This document shows, one piece after another, positions 49,986 to 63,524 of a stretch of 64,000 nt of DNA (the stretch's first letter is position 1; each line of letters opens with the position of its first letter). This DNA comes from Chrysoperla carnea (Eukaryota > Arthropoda > Insecta > Neuroptera > Chrysopidae). A program made the translations under genes and the position numbers. The notes beneath the pieces are model-generated. The model worked only from the letters and a program-made list of their open reading frames with translations, was not told the origin of the DNA and ran no database searches. Where the stretch lies: the NCBI RefSeq assembly GCF_905475395.1, contig NC_058337.1, positions 112,276,368 through 112,340,367 on the forward strand, in the 5' to 3' direction.

Positions 49986-52086
49986 TTTATACTGCCTACT
50001 GTAGTATTACTATTACTAATGAATAAAATACAAGTAATAATTACACATATATACTAGGATGAATACATTCACACATCCACCCATTAAAAATAAAACTCCA
50101 AATATAATATTTAATCTATATTATGAAAAGCATATGGTAAATACTTTTTTTTTATGATTCGAAACATAATATATCCTTTCAAATATTAGTTTTTCAAAAC
50201 GGCAATTCTCCTTCAATGGAAAAACTAAATTCATTCCAATCTGAAATTGTTTTAATGGGAAACGGTTCTCCGACAAACTTTCTAGAACTACCAAGTCCTG
50301 CGGTATTACTTGATGAGTGATTGCTTCTTAATTTTTAACTGTGAACAAAAATCCTAATTTTTAAGACTTTATGACTAGAATTCATAATTTTAGAAAACTT
50401 TAGAAACATTTTGTATATTTTTTTTTAATTTTGTATATTTTACTAATAATAAGGGTAATAAGTTTTTTGTTTCGACAAAATGTATGTCTCTATCCTGCTA
50501 AAGCTGGTCAAAGAAGAATTGATAAGTTAACAAACTCTCAAACAACTTTCCAAGACTGTTTAAAGAATAAAGAATTCATAAGTTGAAATTACTATATTGA
50601 TCGCTTTGTTGTTTTCCAAATTTTACCCATATACGCCACTGTGTTCCTGTTTTGATACTGAAAATAACTATGAACCTAAATTATACACATTAAACTATAA
50701 CACATATATTTTATGTGTAAAATAATTTCCAGTTAGAAAACATTTCTGGATATACTCGTACATGATATAAACCTTCTCTAATATTCCTTTTTCTTTCCCT
50801 TTTATACATAGATAAACCTAAAATGATATTTTTAATAGCAAGAAGACAACAATATGTAAGGGATATTCAATTGTTGAGATAATCTTTTAATACTATACAG
50901 TGTAAATCCTAGAGAAATACCCGTTTAATTTATATAATAGAAAAAGAAATATGGTGTAGAAAATTTAATCATTTTAGGTAGAAAATACTTTTACTTAACT
51001 TTTGGTTAAATAAAAGAAAGGATTAAAATTGAAATAGCTTATGGAAAACATAATGTGAATTCATATTGGAGAATTAAAGAAAATAATTTCGTACAATTCA
51101 TCTAAAATTTGGTAAATTTTCGAAAAAAAATTTAGAACAAATGTTATTGGTATTTTTACCCAGAAATATGTTGATAATTTCCAAAATTTTTCAGTCAGTT
51201 ATAAACAAAGCAAATTTTTTTAGATACAAACTTGATTCCTTATAAAATCATCAATAAATTTTTTTTTCCAAAACATATTAAATGGGTCTTAAAATTTTCT
51301 TATTGCTTCAAAAGATATTTGTTATCGAGCCAAAACTTCGTGTGAAATCAATTTTTTGATAACATCAACATAACTACGAAAATATGAAGAATTGTAAATT
51401 TAAATGTACAAATAAAAAAGAAAGAAGACACTTGATGACTTTTTCTGCCAATGAAGAAACTTTAAATGTGAATTATTTCGATAAACTAGTGAGAACCCTT
51501 TTCAAGCATGTCCATTGGTACATCTTCTATTAACAGTTGCAACTCCATAATCATAATTTAATTATTAGAAATTTTGAATAAATCAATTAATGATTATTAC
51601 ATTATTGTTGGTTCATGTCCATACGGGTATTACCTAATAACTTAAACTTTACATTCGATATGATTCTATACCGATGAATGATTAACATAATTCACCTAAT
51701 TACACGATTTGAACATTACCACCAATCAATATCGAACAGTTTTAGATAATTTAGTATAATATGCATGTATGTATAAAACAGATTTCAACAGAAAATCGTA
51801 TTTCAAATTTTATCACTAGTAAATTATTCAAACTATTGGAACCATAGAAACATTGTATCTCTTAGCATTGAATAATTTGAATAAATCTTTAATTTTCCTA
51901 CTCTAATTACATGAGAGAGAAAGAACCGTTGCGTTGAGCATAATGTACTGAATTTTCAAAATTTTGCAGTTTGATTGCGCCACTGGTAAGAGACAGTGCA
52001 AGTAAATAAGCTAATTCATTTAACGATTAGGGGAATATTTTCACAAATTTGTTTCCTTAAAAAGTATACAAAGTACCTACAGATAG
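49986..52086. other. Intergenic AT-rich sequence
   Basis: No gene, repeat partner or RNA gene recognised. Confidence 0.4.
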
Positions 52087-52507
52087 TACAGGATACTGTC
52101 ACTGAGGATACGAAATACGGTCGACCTGGATCCATTTGTTTTTTTTAATAGCTCGTTCTGTAGCTAACCAATTAAAAAATAACTTAATCAAAAGTTGCAA
52201 GTTTTATGGGAGACATCATGTTCTAACATCAGATTGGACCTAGTTCTTCGGGTTTCTTTAATAGCCAATTTAGATCCCAAACGGTAAGATATAGAATAAC
52301 ACTTTAAATAAGAAAGTTGATTCTCATAAAAAAGCTAGTATTTTCCATTTCATAAAAAAGCTACCGTTTTTTTCGAAAATCGCTAGCTTTTGTCAGAGCT
52401 TATGATGTCCCCCATCAAACTCTGCAACATTTTTAAAAATTAATTTTTGATTGCTTAGCTACAAACGAGTTATTAGCCATTATAGATTAAAATGATTCAC
52501 CCTGTAT
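52087..52507. mobile_element. Foldback element with CACCCTGTATA end
   Basis: The left arm at about 52138-52228 (AGCTCGTTCTGTAGCTAACC, GGGAGACATCATG) pairs with the right arm at 52403-52488 (GATGTCCCCCATC, TAGCTACAAACGAGTTAT). The right tip reads CACCCTGTATA and the probable left tip TACAGGATACTG. ACAGGGTG-type ends are common in insect DNA elements. No ORF. Confidence 0.55.
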
Positions 52508-53233
52508 ATGCTCAGTGTTTATGTTCAAAGAATATTACACTCGATATTTTTCCTACAGGTAGTCTTGATTTTTGACAACTCACTGCAGCGATATGTTATA
52601 ACATTTTATATTTCATAAATAGTAACTTTCATTCGGTAAGCAGATGAGTGAAGGTCCTGTGTTAAATCTATCAGAGAAATGACTGAGTTTAATCAAAGAA
52701 AAATGAATATTTATACGAAAAACGACGACTGCGAACATATCGCCATCATCAAAAGATGCCATTTTTCAACGAGCTCGTTTCACATTATTAAATATCATAA
52801 AGTAGTTTAATTTTGTAATTTAAATTTTATTAAATAAATAATAATATTACCATACAAGCTATAAACAGCCATACAAATTTAATATAATTTTCCAATAACT
52901 CAATTTAATTCGATTTAAATTTAAATCCTAAATTATTTATTAATTAATTAAAATTTAATCCCTATATATTATAAATGTGAAAGTAGGAATGTTTGTTTGT
53001 TTATTTGTTACGCTTTCATGCAAAAACTAGCAATGGTTTTAAATGAAACTGTACAGCAATAGGTATAACTCATACATCAGAATAACACATGAGCTATAAT
53101 TTATTTAACAGAGGCAAAAATGTATGATTAAATATTTCTTCTTTTTGTTGTCTAATTACGTTATTGAAGCAGTGTGCTTTCTGTCATGAAGACGCAAAGC
53201 GTTGATATATCAAGTGTATCCGAATACTTAAAT

Positions 53234-53966
53234 ATATGGCACGCCATTTTACTATTTAATGTCCGAAAAAAAATGATCGTTATAATAATACATTATTATT
53301 ATGTTATCATCATAATAATAATCATTTTCATTATGTACATAATTTTAATTCAATCATTTTTATTATGTACATAATTTTAATTCAATCATTTTTATTATGT
53401 ACATAATTTTAATTCATATTAAATAGTAAAACGGCGTGCCATATATTTCCATTATGTACATAATTTTAATTCAATCATTTTTATTATGTACATAATTTTA
53501 ATTCTCTATTTCTATTATGTACATAATTTTAATTCAATCATTTTTATTATGTACATAATTTTAATTCTCTATTTCCATTATGTACATAATTTTAATTCAA
53601 TCATTTTTTTTTAATCTAATTCAAATAAAATTAACTGATTTATTATTATGTATCATCATAATAATAATACATTTTTATTATGATGATAACATAATAAAAA
53701 TGTATTATTATTATGTATCATCATAATAATAATACATTATTATTATGATGATACATAATAATAATACATTTTTATTATGTTATCATCATAATTTTAATTC
53801 TCATCTCTCTTTTCTCATCTTATCTTATATCAATCTCTCTTTTACTAAGATTTATTTTACAAAATATAAAATATAAAATATAAAATTTCTGATTGAAAAA
53901 AAATAATTCATTATTTTTTTTCTCGATAAAAATTAGCCTATTAAATAGTAAAATGGCGTGCCATAT
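53234..53966. mobile_element. Composite element with 28-bp inverted ends, 33-bp tandem repeats and palindromic microsatellite
   Basis: ATATGGCACGCCATTTTACT at 53234 is matched in reverse at 53947-53966, and a third inverted copy lies inside at 53417-53444. Between them are eight copies of a unit with ATGTACATAATTTTAATTC (53328-53605), then alternating ATTATTATTATG/CATCATAATAATAAT blocks (53640-53790) that fold back on themselves. AAAT on both outer flanks may be a target duplication. No ORF worth calling. I read it as a MITE whose core expanded by replication slippage. Confidence 0.6.
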
Positions 53967-53978
53967 AAATAAGAAAAA

Positions 53979-54487
53979 AGTGTTGATTTCTTTATCACAT
54001 AACACATACATACATGTGACGCATACATAACTAATATTCAAGTATGGTACATACTATAAAATTTCCGCCTAATTGGCGCCCTCACGGGTAAACAGTGATG
54101 TTTACGAAAAAATGTTTCAAGCAAAAGTTGTTTATTTTTTGATAGGGAACATTTTTTATATTTAAACTTTTGTTCTATGTCTAACGGTTTACAAGATGGA
54201 TCCTACGGACCCAAGACCCAACTGACCTATGATGCTCATTTACGAACTCGACCCCACTTTTTACGTCCTGAGTACGCTGTAAAAATTTCAGCTCGATATT
54301 TTTTTCGTTTTTGAGTTATCGTGCCCACAGACGGACGTACGGACGGACAACCGGAAATAGACTAATTAGGTTATTCTATGAACACCTATAGCAAAATTTT
54401 GTGCGTGGCATCAATATTTTTAAGCGTTACAAACTTGGGACTAAACTTAGTATACCTTGCATATTACATATATGCATGGTATAAAAA
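53979..54487 (+). repeat. Interspersed repeat R1, copy c
   Basis: Lacks the first 100 bp of the family (starts near GTGTTGATTTC right after the composite element). Then GTAAACAGTGATGTTTACG, ACAAGATGGATCCTACGG, ACTCGACCCCACTTTTTACG, CAGACGGACGTACGGACGG and the terminal CATATATGCATGGTATA. The best-preserved 3' half of the family in this window. Confidence 0.75.
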
Positions 54488-57400
54488 GCAAATCTTTTAA
54501 CTTTAACAAACCGTTAGAAATACTGCAAAACTTCAAATGACAAAAATGTTTCTCATAAAAATTAAGTATTTTTGTCAATTTATTATAAAAAATTTATCCT
54601 AAAAACAGAGCAACTTGCTGTACCGTAAATATAAAAATAAATACCACGAATAATTATTATTTATAAATTTTAATTATAAACTAAAATTAAATTTTAACCA
54701 AAAAAATTGGTAATAAAAATATGAAAATTAAATTAACAAAATATGATCAAATTTTATATATTGTTTTTGTTTTTAATAATAATAATAATTTATTTATGTT
54801 ATGCAAATTAAAAATTTATGACAATTATTTATTCATATAAAATGAGGTTTTTGTGGATAAACAATAATCAAATATTAACAATATATTACCAAAAGCATTA
54901 ATTAATTTTTTACTGCCAATCTAAATATTTATAATCGAAAAATTATTAAAATAAATAATTAAAATTTTTTACAATCCATATAAAATATGAATTTAATCGA
55001 ATACACATCGTTGGTAGTAACACTATTATGTCTGTTTAATAATAACTGCAATTGTACTATTAGGAAAATCAGTAATGACGTCTAGCAGTCAATATGGCAG
55101 ACATAAACAGGCTTAAATCTACCTAAATTACTTCCCATCGAAGCAGAAGCATTCATATCGTCTCTAATAATCTTTGAACAGATTCACCATACAGTCAGCA
55201 CGGAATCTGCTTTCCCTTGATACTTTTGTTTCAATTACCGTGAAAGTGGAAGTTTACTTGAAGATGAAAATGTAATTGTATAGTTTATATTTTAATAAAA
55301 GGCTTCAAAGCTGTTTTAAAATATATCTTCAGATCTTCTCTCAGTTTTAAAATTCAATAACTAAAAATTTTTTAAATATAAATTCTTGGTGCTCTTAAAT
55401 CTATACATGACGATAATGCATACAATTTGAAAAAATTCGAGCAAAAATTCTTCGACATTTAATTAAAATATATTCAACTACATTCTTCTGCCAAAAATAC
55501 CAACACTTTTTCAATGTATATATTTTTCTTGACAAATGTATAACGACAGATGTAAATAAATAAATATATTTTTTTCAATTTAAAAAAGTATTACTGTACA
55601 TTTTTTCTTCCTTAAAAAATGCTTTTATCTCGAAAACTTTTTAATATAAAAAAATATTTGTGCATGTTCAGTTTCGATTTATGTGTTACTATTTTCTTCA
55701 AGCATAAGTAAATGTATGAATACTTCTTTTTACTTATAAAATGTAATAAATATTTTATTCTACACAGTGTTTTAAATAAAGAGGAGTAATGGGCCATTGA
55801 TCCAGAGCGCCAGGATATTCAGAATGGGAGGTAAAAATAAAATATTTTGAGTGACTAAAGCGTGGTTCTCTTAAGAATATTTAATTGTTTTTGGATTGGT
55901 GACAGTGAGGAGGAATTTCTTTAAGTATTTTGCACGGGGAGTATCTCGTAAAAGTGAGTTCCATGACTTTCAACTAGTAACATCAGCTAAGAAGTAGTGT
56001 TAAAAAATATTCTACAAACTATCTTTGGGCAAAGCGTGGAACAACTAGAAACTGATAATAGAGCTTGCATACGTTCGTTTTCCGAAATTCTGGCATAAAT
56101 TTGCGTTCAGGATGGGAGCCTCACTTTTTTTACAAAGAACTGCTTCCAAATCCAAATTAGGCGAACTAAAGCAAACACATCAATGAGTAAATATCATCTA
56201 TGAGTAAATATCATCCTCGTTCTTCGGTCTACTTTGCAATAGTATAAAGAAGTAATAATATCCAGGAAGAAATATTACCTTTCAGAAACATGATATCTCT
56301 GAGAATATTTAATTATACAACTAAAGCACTCCTTGCCTTGTACCTCAAAATCATCTTGTTTGAAAAAAACTGTCAAAATAGATAAGGCCTGACTTTGAAC
56401 CATTATAATATTTATTTTTATCGCCCAAATCGATCAAAGAAAGGTGTTAATTGTTTAAAGTAGGTGTTTTTGTAATTTTTTTGGCATCGTAGCTCTCAAA
56501 CGGAGGAACCGATGTTGATTTAAATTTTTTTTAAGTGAATTGATCGAGAGAGTTCTTAGCTATGATTCAAGAAAATCTTTACGGTTTGGAGAAGTTTTCA
56601 TGAAAAACTGCCTATCGACGTTTTAAAAGCATTGTTTATTCCTTACAGGAACTCCAAATTAAGATAGAGCGTTCAAAATTTGTGTTCAGGTAGTATCTCA
56701 GAAGTGTCAATTGGATCTATCAATTACACATCTATTCATTTCAAAGTATAAGGTTTTTAATGATTTAGTTTTTATTTGTGCATCTCCAAAGACCTTTTTA
56801 ATTGAGCTAAAGGATTGAACATTTATAAAAGAGTTAAATTAATGCTCAGAAAGTATCAAAACTCCAGCACTTCTACCATGCATTTGCCTCTAGCATCGAT
56901 AATATTCTAAGCTACTATTTAAGACATTTTTCGAGGGTTTTCTAAAATTTTGAATGCAATATTTGTATATTTATACCATTTTTTTATTGTCTCTTGTATG
57001 ACATTGCAAAAGTTGTAATTGAAGTTATACTTCTTTTGGCGCGTTTGGATGAGAGTGAATTTGTGAGCTGCGCGCGCACGAACGACATGATGAAGTTAGC
57101 CACAGAATTGAAATAATAAAAAAATATATTTTCAACACTGAATATAGTTACAGTACTGAGTGTTCATACTATACACTACATAGTACTTATATCCCTGAGC
57201 CAGTTCAAGTCGATGGTTGTGAAATATAGTATTCATATGAATAATTAATTTTGAATGAAAGAAGTATAACTTCTAACGCGTGTACATAAGTACACACACT
57301 CTTTTTTTTTATTTAATTTCAAATAAATGTAAGAAAAATAGTCCAACAATATGTCACGTTTATACAAAAATATTTGTACTTAATTTATATATTTTTCCTT

Positions 57401-57889
57401 TATATGTTGTTGCATTGTTGCTTATTGTAGTATTTTTATGCAATTGTTTCTTATCTCTCTATTTGTAGTATTAAAATATTTTTTTCCAATTGATTTTAAT
57501 GTTAAGTTTATATCTTGCATGTTTAAAATGTATGAAGATTAACAAAATTGATTAGATGATGACCTCATTACAAATTTACTTATATAAGGGTGTGCATGCT
57601 AAGGACCTTCGAACACGAAATTATTTTTCGACAGATCTTGTTAACTTGCTAATAAGGGGTTATTTTTTTGTTAAATTATGTAGAAAAATATTTTCAAATC
57701 GTCGAATTATTGTATTAGTAAGAAATCTTAACCTCTTAGATAATACGTGGTAGTCGACTGACTTTTCAAAATCTTTGATCGAGTCAAGTTCAATATAAGC
57801 TCATGTTAAGCCGAAGCCAATATAAGCTCATATTAAGCGAATCGTTCGTATGTAGTAACAAGACGTTTATTAACTATTTGAAAACAGGT
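54488..57889. other. Intergenic sequence with minor repeats
   Basis: A repeat-family fragment lies at 56470-56610. ATGAGTAAATATCATC is duplicated at about 56183-56214. GAAGTTATACTTCTTT (57020) has its inverse AAAGAAGTATAACTTC at 57258, both next to a GCG-rich motif. AATATAAGCTCAT is duplicated at 57790-57830. No gene recognised. Confidence 0.4.
56470..56610 (+). repeat. 'CCGATTTTGATTTTT' family fragment, plus strand
   Basis: GGCATCGTAGCTCTCAAACG, AACCGATGTTGATTT, TGATCGAGAGAGTTCTTAGC and ACGGTTTGGAGAAG are present in family order. Confidence 0.65.
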
Positions 57890-58140
57890 TAATTGGACGA
57901 ACGAGTTAAGGCGATTTTAACAGTTTGATTACTTAGACTTAGGTTGCGGGTTCGAATTCAAGCAGCGACAATTTGATCAATTATAATTAATGGGGCCGTG
58001 AATTGTGTAGATATTATTAATTGAGTCCTTCTTTCCTACAGGTAAGATAGTGATAAGGAATGCTCTCATAAGTAGCGGAGATGGAGCACAATGAACACGG
58101 GTGCAGTGTTACAAGCATACTATCTTTCATATAGATAATG
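57890..58140 (+). mobile_element. Candidate tRNA-derived SINE
   Basis: GAACGAGTTAAGGCG resembles the A box of a Ser/Leu-type tRNA (CGAGTGGTTAAGGCG), and GGGTTCGAATTC about 45 bp later resembles a B box (GGTTCGANTCC). The acceptor and T stems do not pair, so it is not a working tRNA gene. About 170 bp of unrelated body follows. Only one copy is visible. Confidence 0.4.
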
Positions 58141-61100
58141 GAAAACACAAACAAAAATTATTACCCGACTGCCAATGTCAATGCCCGACTGCCTATATGT
58201 ATGTATAACGCATCTTGTATAAGGTATCGTTTTATTTGCCTCAAAAATCCAAGTGTCTTTGAGATAGATGTTTGAAATTATCGAGTACGATATCCAAATA
58301 AAAGAAATTAAAAGGAGATTTCATCGATATCAAAATAAAGGAAATTAAAAGGAGATATTTTTAAATTGTTTATTTTATTAATATTTTATTTTTGTATTTC
58401 AAATCGAGCCAAGCCAAAAAATATAGAACCAGAGTTGATATTGGAATTTCTCGGTTGATACTTCTAAAATGGAAAAATAATTATCTAAGTCTATATGATC
58501 TACAACTTGAAATATATTATAAAATAGTACCTAAAAACAATTTCCCCCAAATGACAAAAAACAGTTTAAATTTTTGTATTTTTGTATTTTTTTTTTTGTT
58601 ATAAATATTAAATCAATTTCAATATGTTTTCTGTGTAAATCAGATTATTTGATTTCAAACGAATCTATATTACATATTTGTGGTATATTGAAAATGTGTA
58701 TCCCATAGATTTTAATTATTGATATAATCTACTCACTAATTGAATTGTGGTATATTTTTGATGAAATTTAATATATTGTATAATATAAAAATATTTTTTA
58801 AATATATATTTTGTTTGATAAAAATAAAATACATCACTTCCTATATTATTTTTTAACACAAGAAAATTACAGTTGTCACGAGGTACAAGCGATTTTCCGT
58901 TGATTTCTTGTCATATGTTACTAATAAATAAATTGACTGTATGTTCTATATAAGATGGAGCATGGAGGCGCAAGTTTATTGATAAACCTTAAATAGTAAT
59001 CTCGCAGATTATGATTACAACACTTCTATTTTACTTTTGAGATATATACAGGGGGGAAAGACGAATTATGAACTTCATTTTCAGCATACAAAACTTCCGA
59101 ATGAATGGTGATTTAAGGTCAGGCTGAAAAATTTAGTTCGACAAAAGCTTTCCTTTAACTCGAAGATTTGTAGATCGTCATGATCCATTCATTTTTCCAA
59201 AACCCAAAACCTGTGTACTCATCCTTAATACAATCCCGTCTTCGCTTATTGTACATTGTGATTTAGACCCCAATGCTTCCTTTGAATTTCTAAGAAAACC
59301 AGTAGCATCAAAGTTATTCAATTTTCATTAAATAGTACTCAAATAATTATTTAATACCTTATATTTATAAATGTTGATCCTGCACTAAGATATACGTTGA
59401 TCCTGCACTAAGATATATATCACCAATTCATAAAACCTACTTTTTTACTTCATTTGCTTATTTTTATCCCCCGACCCAAAAAGGAGGGTTTTATAAGTTT
59501 GATCACTATGTGTATGTGAGTGTGTGTGTGTGTGTGTGTGTCCATCTGTCTGTCAGTGTCTGTTTGTGGTGTCGACGATCTGAAACTAATGAACCGATAT
59601 TGATTTTTTTTTTTTGGGAAATAATTTAACGGAGAGTGTTATATTTCAAGAAAACCGGTACAGTTTGGAGAGAGCTACAATGGAAAAACCGAATTTGTCG
59701 GTAGTTTTTTAAAGTTTGTAAATTTCACTTGTTACTTTCATTTATCTAAAGCCACATTGCCACATGTGATTTGGATGTTTCTTGATATAAAATTGGCGAA
59801 TATTAAAAATTTTTTAGATCTAGCTAGTTTATTTACAAAATCCAATAACACATATCCAAGAAAACTGATAATCGTTTCAAAGCATTAAACGGTAACCTGC
59901 AATTGATGAAGCGTGTAATTTCAAATCCATATCAGTTCATAAAGGTCGTACATACAATATAAATAAGAGCTTTCAATAGCTTGTTTGAAGCTCCATAAAT
60001 TTTTGTAAAAACTAAATGTATCCTATTCATATAAGATCGAACCATGCTGACATTTTCACGACACACAAAAAAATCCAATAATTCGAGGATTTAAAAATAT
60101 TTTTCTATGTAATTTAATTTCCATTACAAAAAACTTTATTTATGGGTAACACCGGTATAAATAAATCCATTTCCAAAAAAAAATAAAAACTAAAATCACA
60201 CATGGGTGGAAAATAGAGAGTATACTGGGCTTTTGTCTGGATGTATATAAAATATTATATTGAAGGTTGATGGTCTACGATCCGATCGTTAAAAGACGTG
60301 TTGGAAATGTAAGATAAAAGTCTTATTTCGATTTTTTTTACTAGATATTATAAGCTTTCTATATGTGATATTTATGATAGCTTTTATAGAAAAATGTGAT
60401 GATTTATTTTCTGAACAAATGGAGTCATATTTCAATATTAACGTTACTATAAATGTACAGTTAATTTCAAAAGAAGCTGAACTAATCATTGTGCCGCTGA
60501 TTTTACAGATAACAAACTTATTTCCAAAATTGAAATAGGAGTTACAGTTCAAGATCAATACAAAAATGATAAGTTATAGTAAGAAAGCATATGCAAGTTA
60601 AACATATTCTCCGAAAAGAAATTAAAAAACTGTTTTACTTACCAATATGTAGTAATATCAAATGTCTAAATTTGTATGCATTGGGAAAATTACACACCAA
60701 ATAATCTTTAAAATAGATTATAGCCTACTCTCGAAAGTTTTAAAACTCTGAAGGCAAGTATTTTACCAATAAAAGTTATACAAGATCCATTGTAGTCGGG
60801 GAATAAATTCCGAAGAGAAAAGATTTAACAATGTTTCGTTGGTTCCAAGTTTTATTATTATTAGTTCCAGCGGAGTTTGTAACGACCTGGCAATTCTTAT
60901 TTCTTCTTGATCGTATGCAAGATTAATGAGATCCATGGTTACCATCTCGCTAATAGTACTTTGGTTACACTAACAACCAATTACCCCCATAAAGTGAACT
61001 TCAACACATCAATCAAGTTATTTCCATTTCTTCTCCACATTGCAGCATTCATACGTAAGAACAATCTCTTACAAGTTCTTCCCAACAGAAGCAGCTAGAT

Positions 61101-62464
61101 CTATAAACAATAGTTTCAAACCTGTCAGATATTTTTCCCGGATTAGGATTCTGCTGCATTTTAATGTATATCCTTACAGATGACAACACTAAATGTAGTG
61201 AAAACTTTTCCCATCTACTGTTCCCAGTCACAGAAGTAAAAGAGAAAACATGCATGTTGGGTAAGTGGAAAAAAAACTGTGAAGATTAACATCAATCAGT
61301 GGAAAAAAGATTTTTTATAACCCTACACAAAACAGCAGGGGGGATATAACAAGATCGATAAGATTGGGTTCCAAAACCTGTGCTTTGTGATAGACAGTCA
61401 GGCCCAGGGGCTACTGAATCATAAAAAACTAGTATTCATAATCACCCAAATAAACCCAGTAATCAAGGCGTAGCCTGAAAAACAGTTTAAGTGAATAGAC
61501 GCGAAAGAACCAGTGATTAGGAAAAATAATAGTTATTTAAAAGAGTGGAAATATTTGAGACGATTGTTGAGAGTGATAATCAACACTGCTGACCAAGCCC
61601 TTATTCCAAGTTTATCTCAACATAAGTGAATCTTTGTATCGGTGTCTGTAGAGATAGTTATTCAGAAAAATTTAATTAAGAGAATGGTGTAAAGTTTAGT
61701 GTTCGATTGCCGTTATACTATCAAAGAATATAAACTTTGTTGGTACCTAGTTTTCCAGGTTCATTTTATTGGATAGTGAAGTGTACCATGAACCATAATA
61801 TACACATAAAGTAATAGTATATTTGGTTGGTCATAGATGTCAATATTGTCGTGCATACATATATTGAGAGAACCAAATATATGAATGGTCAATAGTTCTG
61901 TGTTCACTATGTTATTACTACATTCACAATCCCATGGTAATATTATGTATGTGACGGGGTTCGTTTTGGTTATACGAACAAGAAAAATATTACAATTGTA
62001 AAATGCTTCACTGAATTTTGTCTTGTTCAATAATAATTTATATATCCATTCGAGGGACATAGGATAGATTCGATTTTAAGGAAAAAAACCTCATACTATA
62101 GAAGATGTCAAGTATATATTACATCTGTAACTTGTTAAATATGTTGTATAGAAATATTTTTGCTTGTTTATGAAGAAGCTGTATGAATGAATATGTTATT
62201 TAAAGATGAGACACAACGAAATACAATTACGTATTTTACCTCGCTGAGGTTTTATTCTGTTTGCGTAGCTATTGAATAATTTTGCCGTGAAAATGAATAA
62301 ACAGTAAACATTTTGCTGTGATTTGTGATTCTTCTGACAAAGCCTTGCTTCAGATCTTTGATGACTATAAGGTACCTCAATCATTTGGACATAGTTTTAA
62401 ACACAACTACTCTTGCATTAAGGTAAAATTCCGAAGACTTTAGCGAGATGAAAACTAATCATGT
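58141..62464. other. Intergenic sequence
   Basis: Small tandem duplications at 58280-58350 (GAAATTAAAAGGAGAT unit) and 59374-59420 (GTTGATCCTGCACTAAGATA unit), and one repeat-family copy with a (GT)n run. ORFs at 60289-60558 and 61761-62060 (minus, 89 and 99 codons) show no recognisable domain. 60.8-61.6 kb is less AT-rich but unrecognised. Confidence 0.4.
59465..59735 (+). repeat. 'CCGATTTTGATTTTT' family copy with (GT)n run
   Basis: Includes GACCCAAAAAGGAGGGTTTT, a GT run (about 59519-59541), CATCTGTCTGTCAGTGTC, ACTAATGAACCGATATTG, TTTGGAGAGAGCTACAATGG and TTTGTAAATTTCACTTG. The most complete 5' part of the family here. Confidence 0.7.
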
Positions 62465-62640
62465 TGGCTGGATATAATTTTGTCACCTAGTGCATTCAAC
62501 ACTTCTACAAGATTTTTAGGGTCGCAGGCAAGCTCTCGGCTTGGGCATTCACACATAATATTCTCCCCAGCAATACCAGCCTAAAAAATCTTTGGCCTTC
62601 TATCACCTTGGTCTAAATAGAGTTATGTCCCTAAGATAAT
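62465..62640 (-). pseudogene. Tc1-like transposase C-terminal relic
   Basis: On the minus strand the frame reads LDQGDRRPKIF, stop, AGIAGENIMCECPSRELACD, then EVLNALGDKI. It follows the order of Tc1 transposases: (M)DDNARPH, then GI..M.WP(A/S)RSPDLNPIEH, then VWDALGRRI. The catalytic SPDLNPIE stretch is badly degraded and there is an internal stop. The match is by eye, weak per residue but in the right order. Confidence 0.45.
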
Positions 62641-63194
62641 AAAACTTTTATCAAGTTTTGAATCCTTAGTTTGAAACAGACTTTGGGTGTTCTATGTTGC
62701 TTCAGTTCTTAATAGAGCTATATATGATTTTTCTCACTGTATTTCGAAAAACTTCAAAATCGTAAGCTAAAGCTAGTGAGTATTTTTTATCAATAGTAAA
62801 AAGAAAAACAAATGAAAAACTTAAATCACTTAGCAGCGGGCCTAAGTTCAAAAATTTCTAAACGCTCAATCAACGAAAAAAGTAGGAGCAATTCACTTCG
62901 CAGTAAAAATTTTTTCGACATGCAAGAAATTGTAAATGTCTAATTTCTCAAAATAAAAAAGCTAAATTAATAATTTATAGATATTAAAGCACGTAATGAT
63001 AAAAGATACAAATATATAAACAGATATTAAAAAGTTACACACGCATAAAAAACAAAACCTTCAATGCGTATAAAATAACAAAATAATTTCATTGAAATAA
63101 ATGTGGAGAAAATAGCAAAACACAAAAAAAAAGATGAAAAATGACAAACATGAAATGAAAGGCAAGTACCCATGTTTTGTAAAACATCTTTTTC

Positions 63195-63197
<3 letters not shown>

Positions 63198-63246
<49 letters not shown>
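63198..63246. repeat. (TA)n microsatellite
   Basis: About 24 uninterrupted TA units. Confidence 0.95.
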
Positions 63247-63250
<4 letters not shown>

Positions 63251-63524
63251 GTTAATTTAATATATTCTTCGAGTTCCATTCTATTCCATATAGTGTGAAG
63301 ATCATCCAATTGTCTAACATTATATTGCTTCACTTATTCACTTTATTACACATTCCTTCTCTTGTTTTACTCCCAAAACGAATCAGTCATGGTGGATAAG
63401 ACCATTCAAGTTTGGAAAAATAACTTTTACTTTTTTATTTGATATCAAACTGCTTCTACTACAGCTAAAAGTGGTCATTGATCTACTTAACAAAGTTCAG
63501 ATCTATATTAACCTTGCCCATTCA

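Noticed and set aside
53328..53605. CRISPR-like array of 33-bp repeats
   Set aside because: Repeats are contiguous without unique spacers, in a eukaryotic genome; it is a tandem repeat.
57950..57975. tRNA gene suggested by GGGTTCGAATTC
   Set aside because: T-stem and acceptor stem do not pair; reported only as a SINE candidate.
61761..62060. 99-codon minus-strand ORF
   Set aside because: AT-biased composition and no motif; treated as chance.
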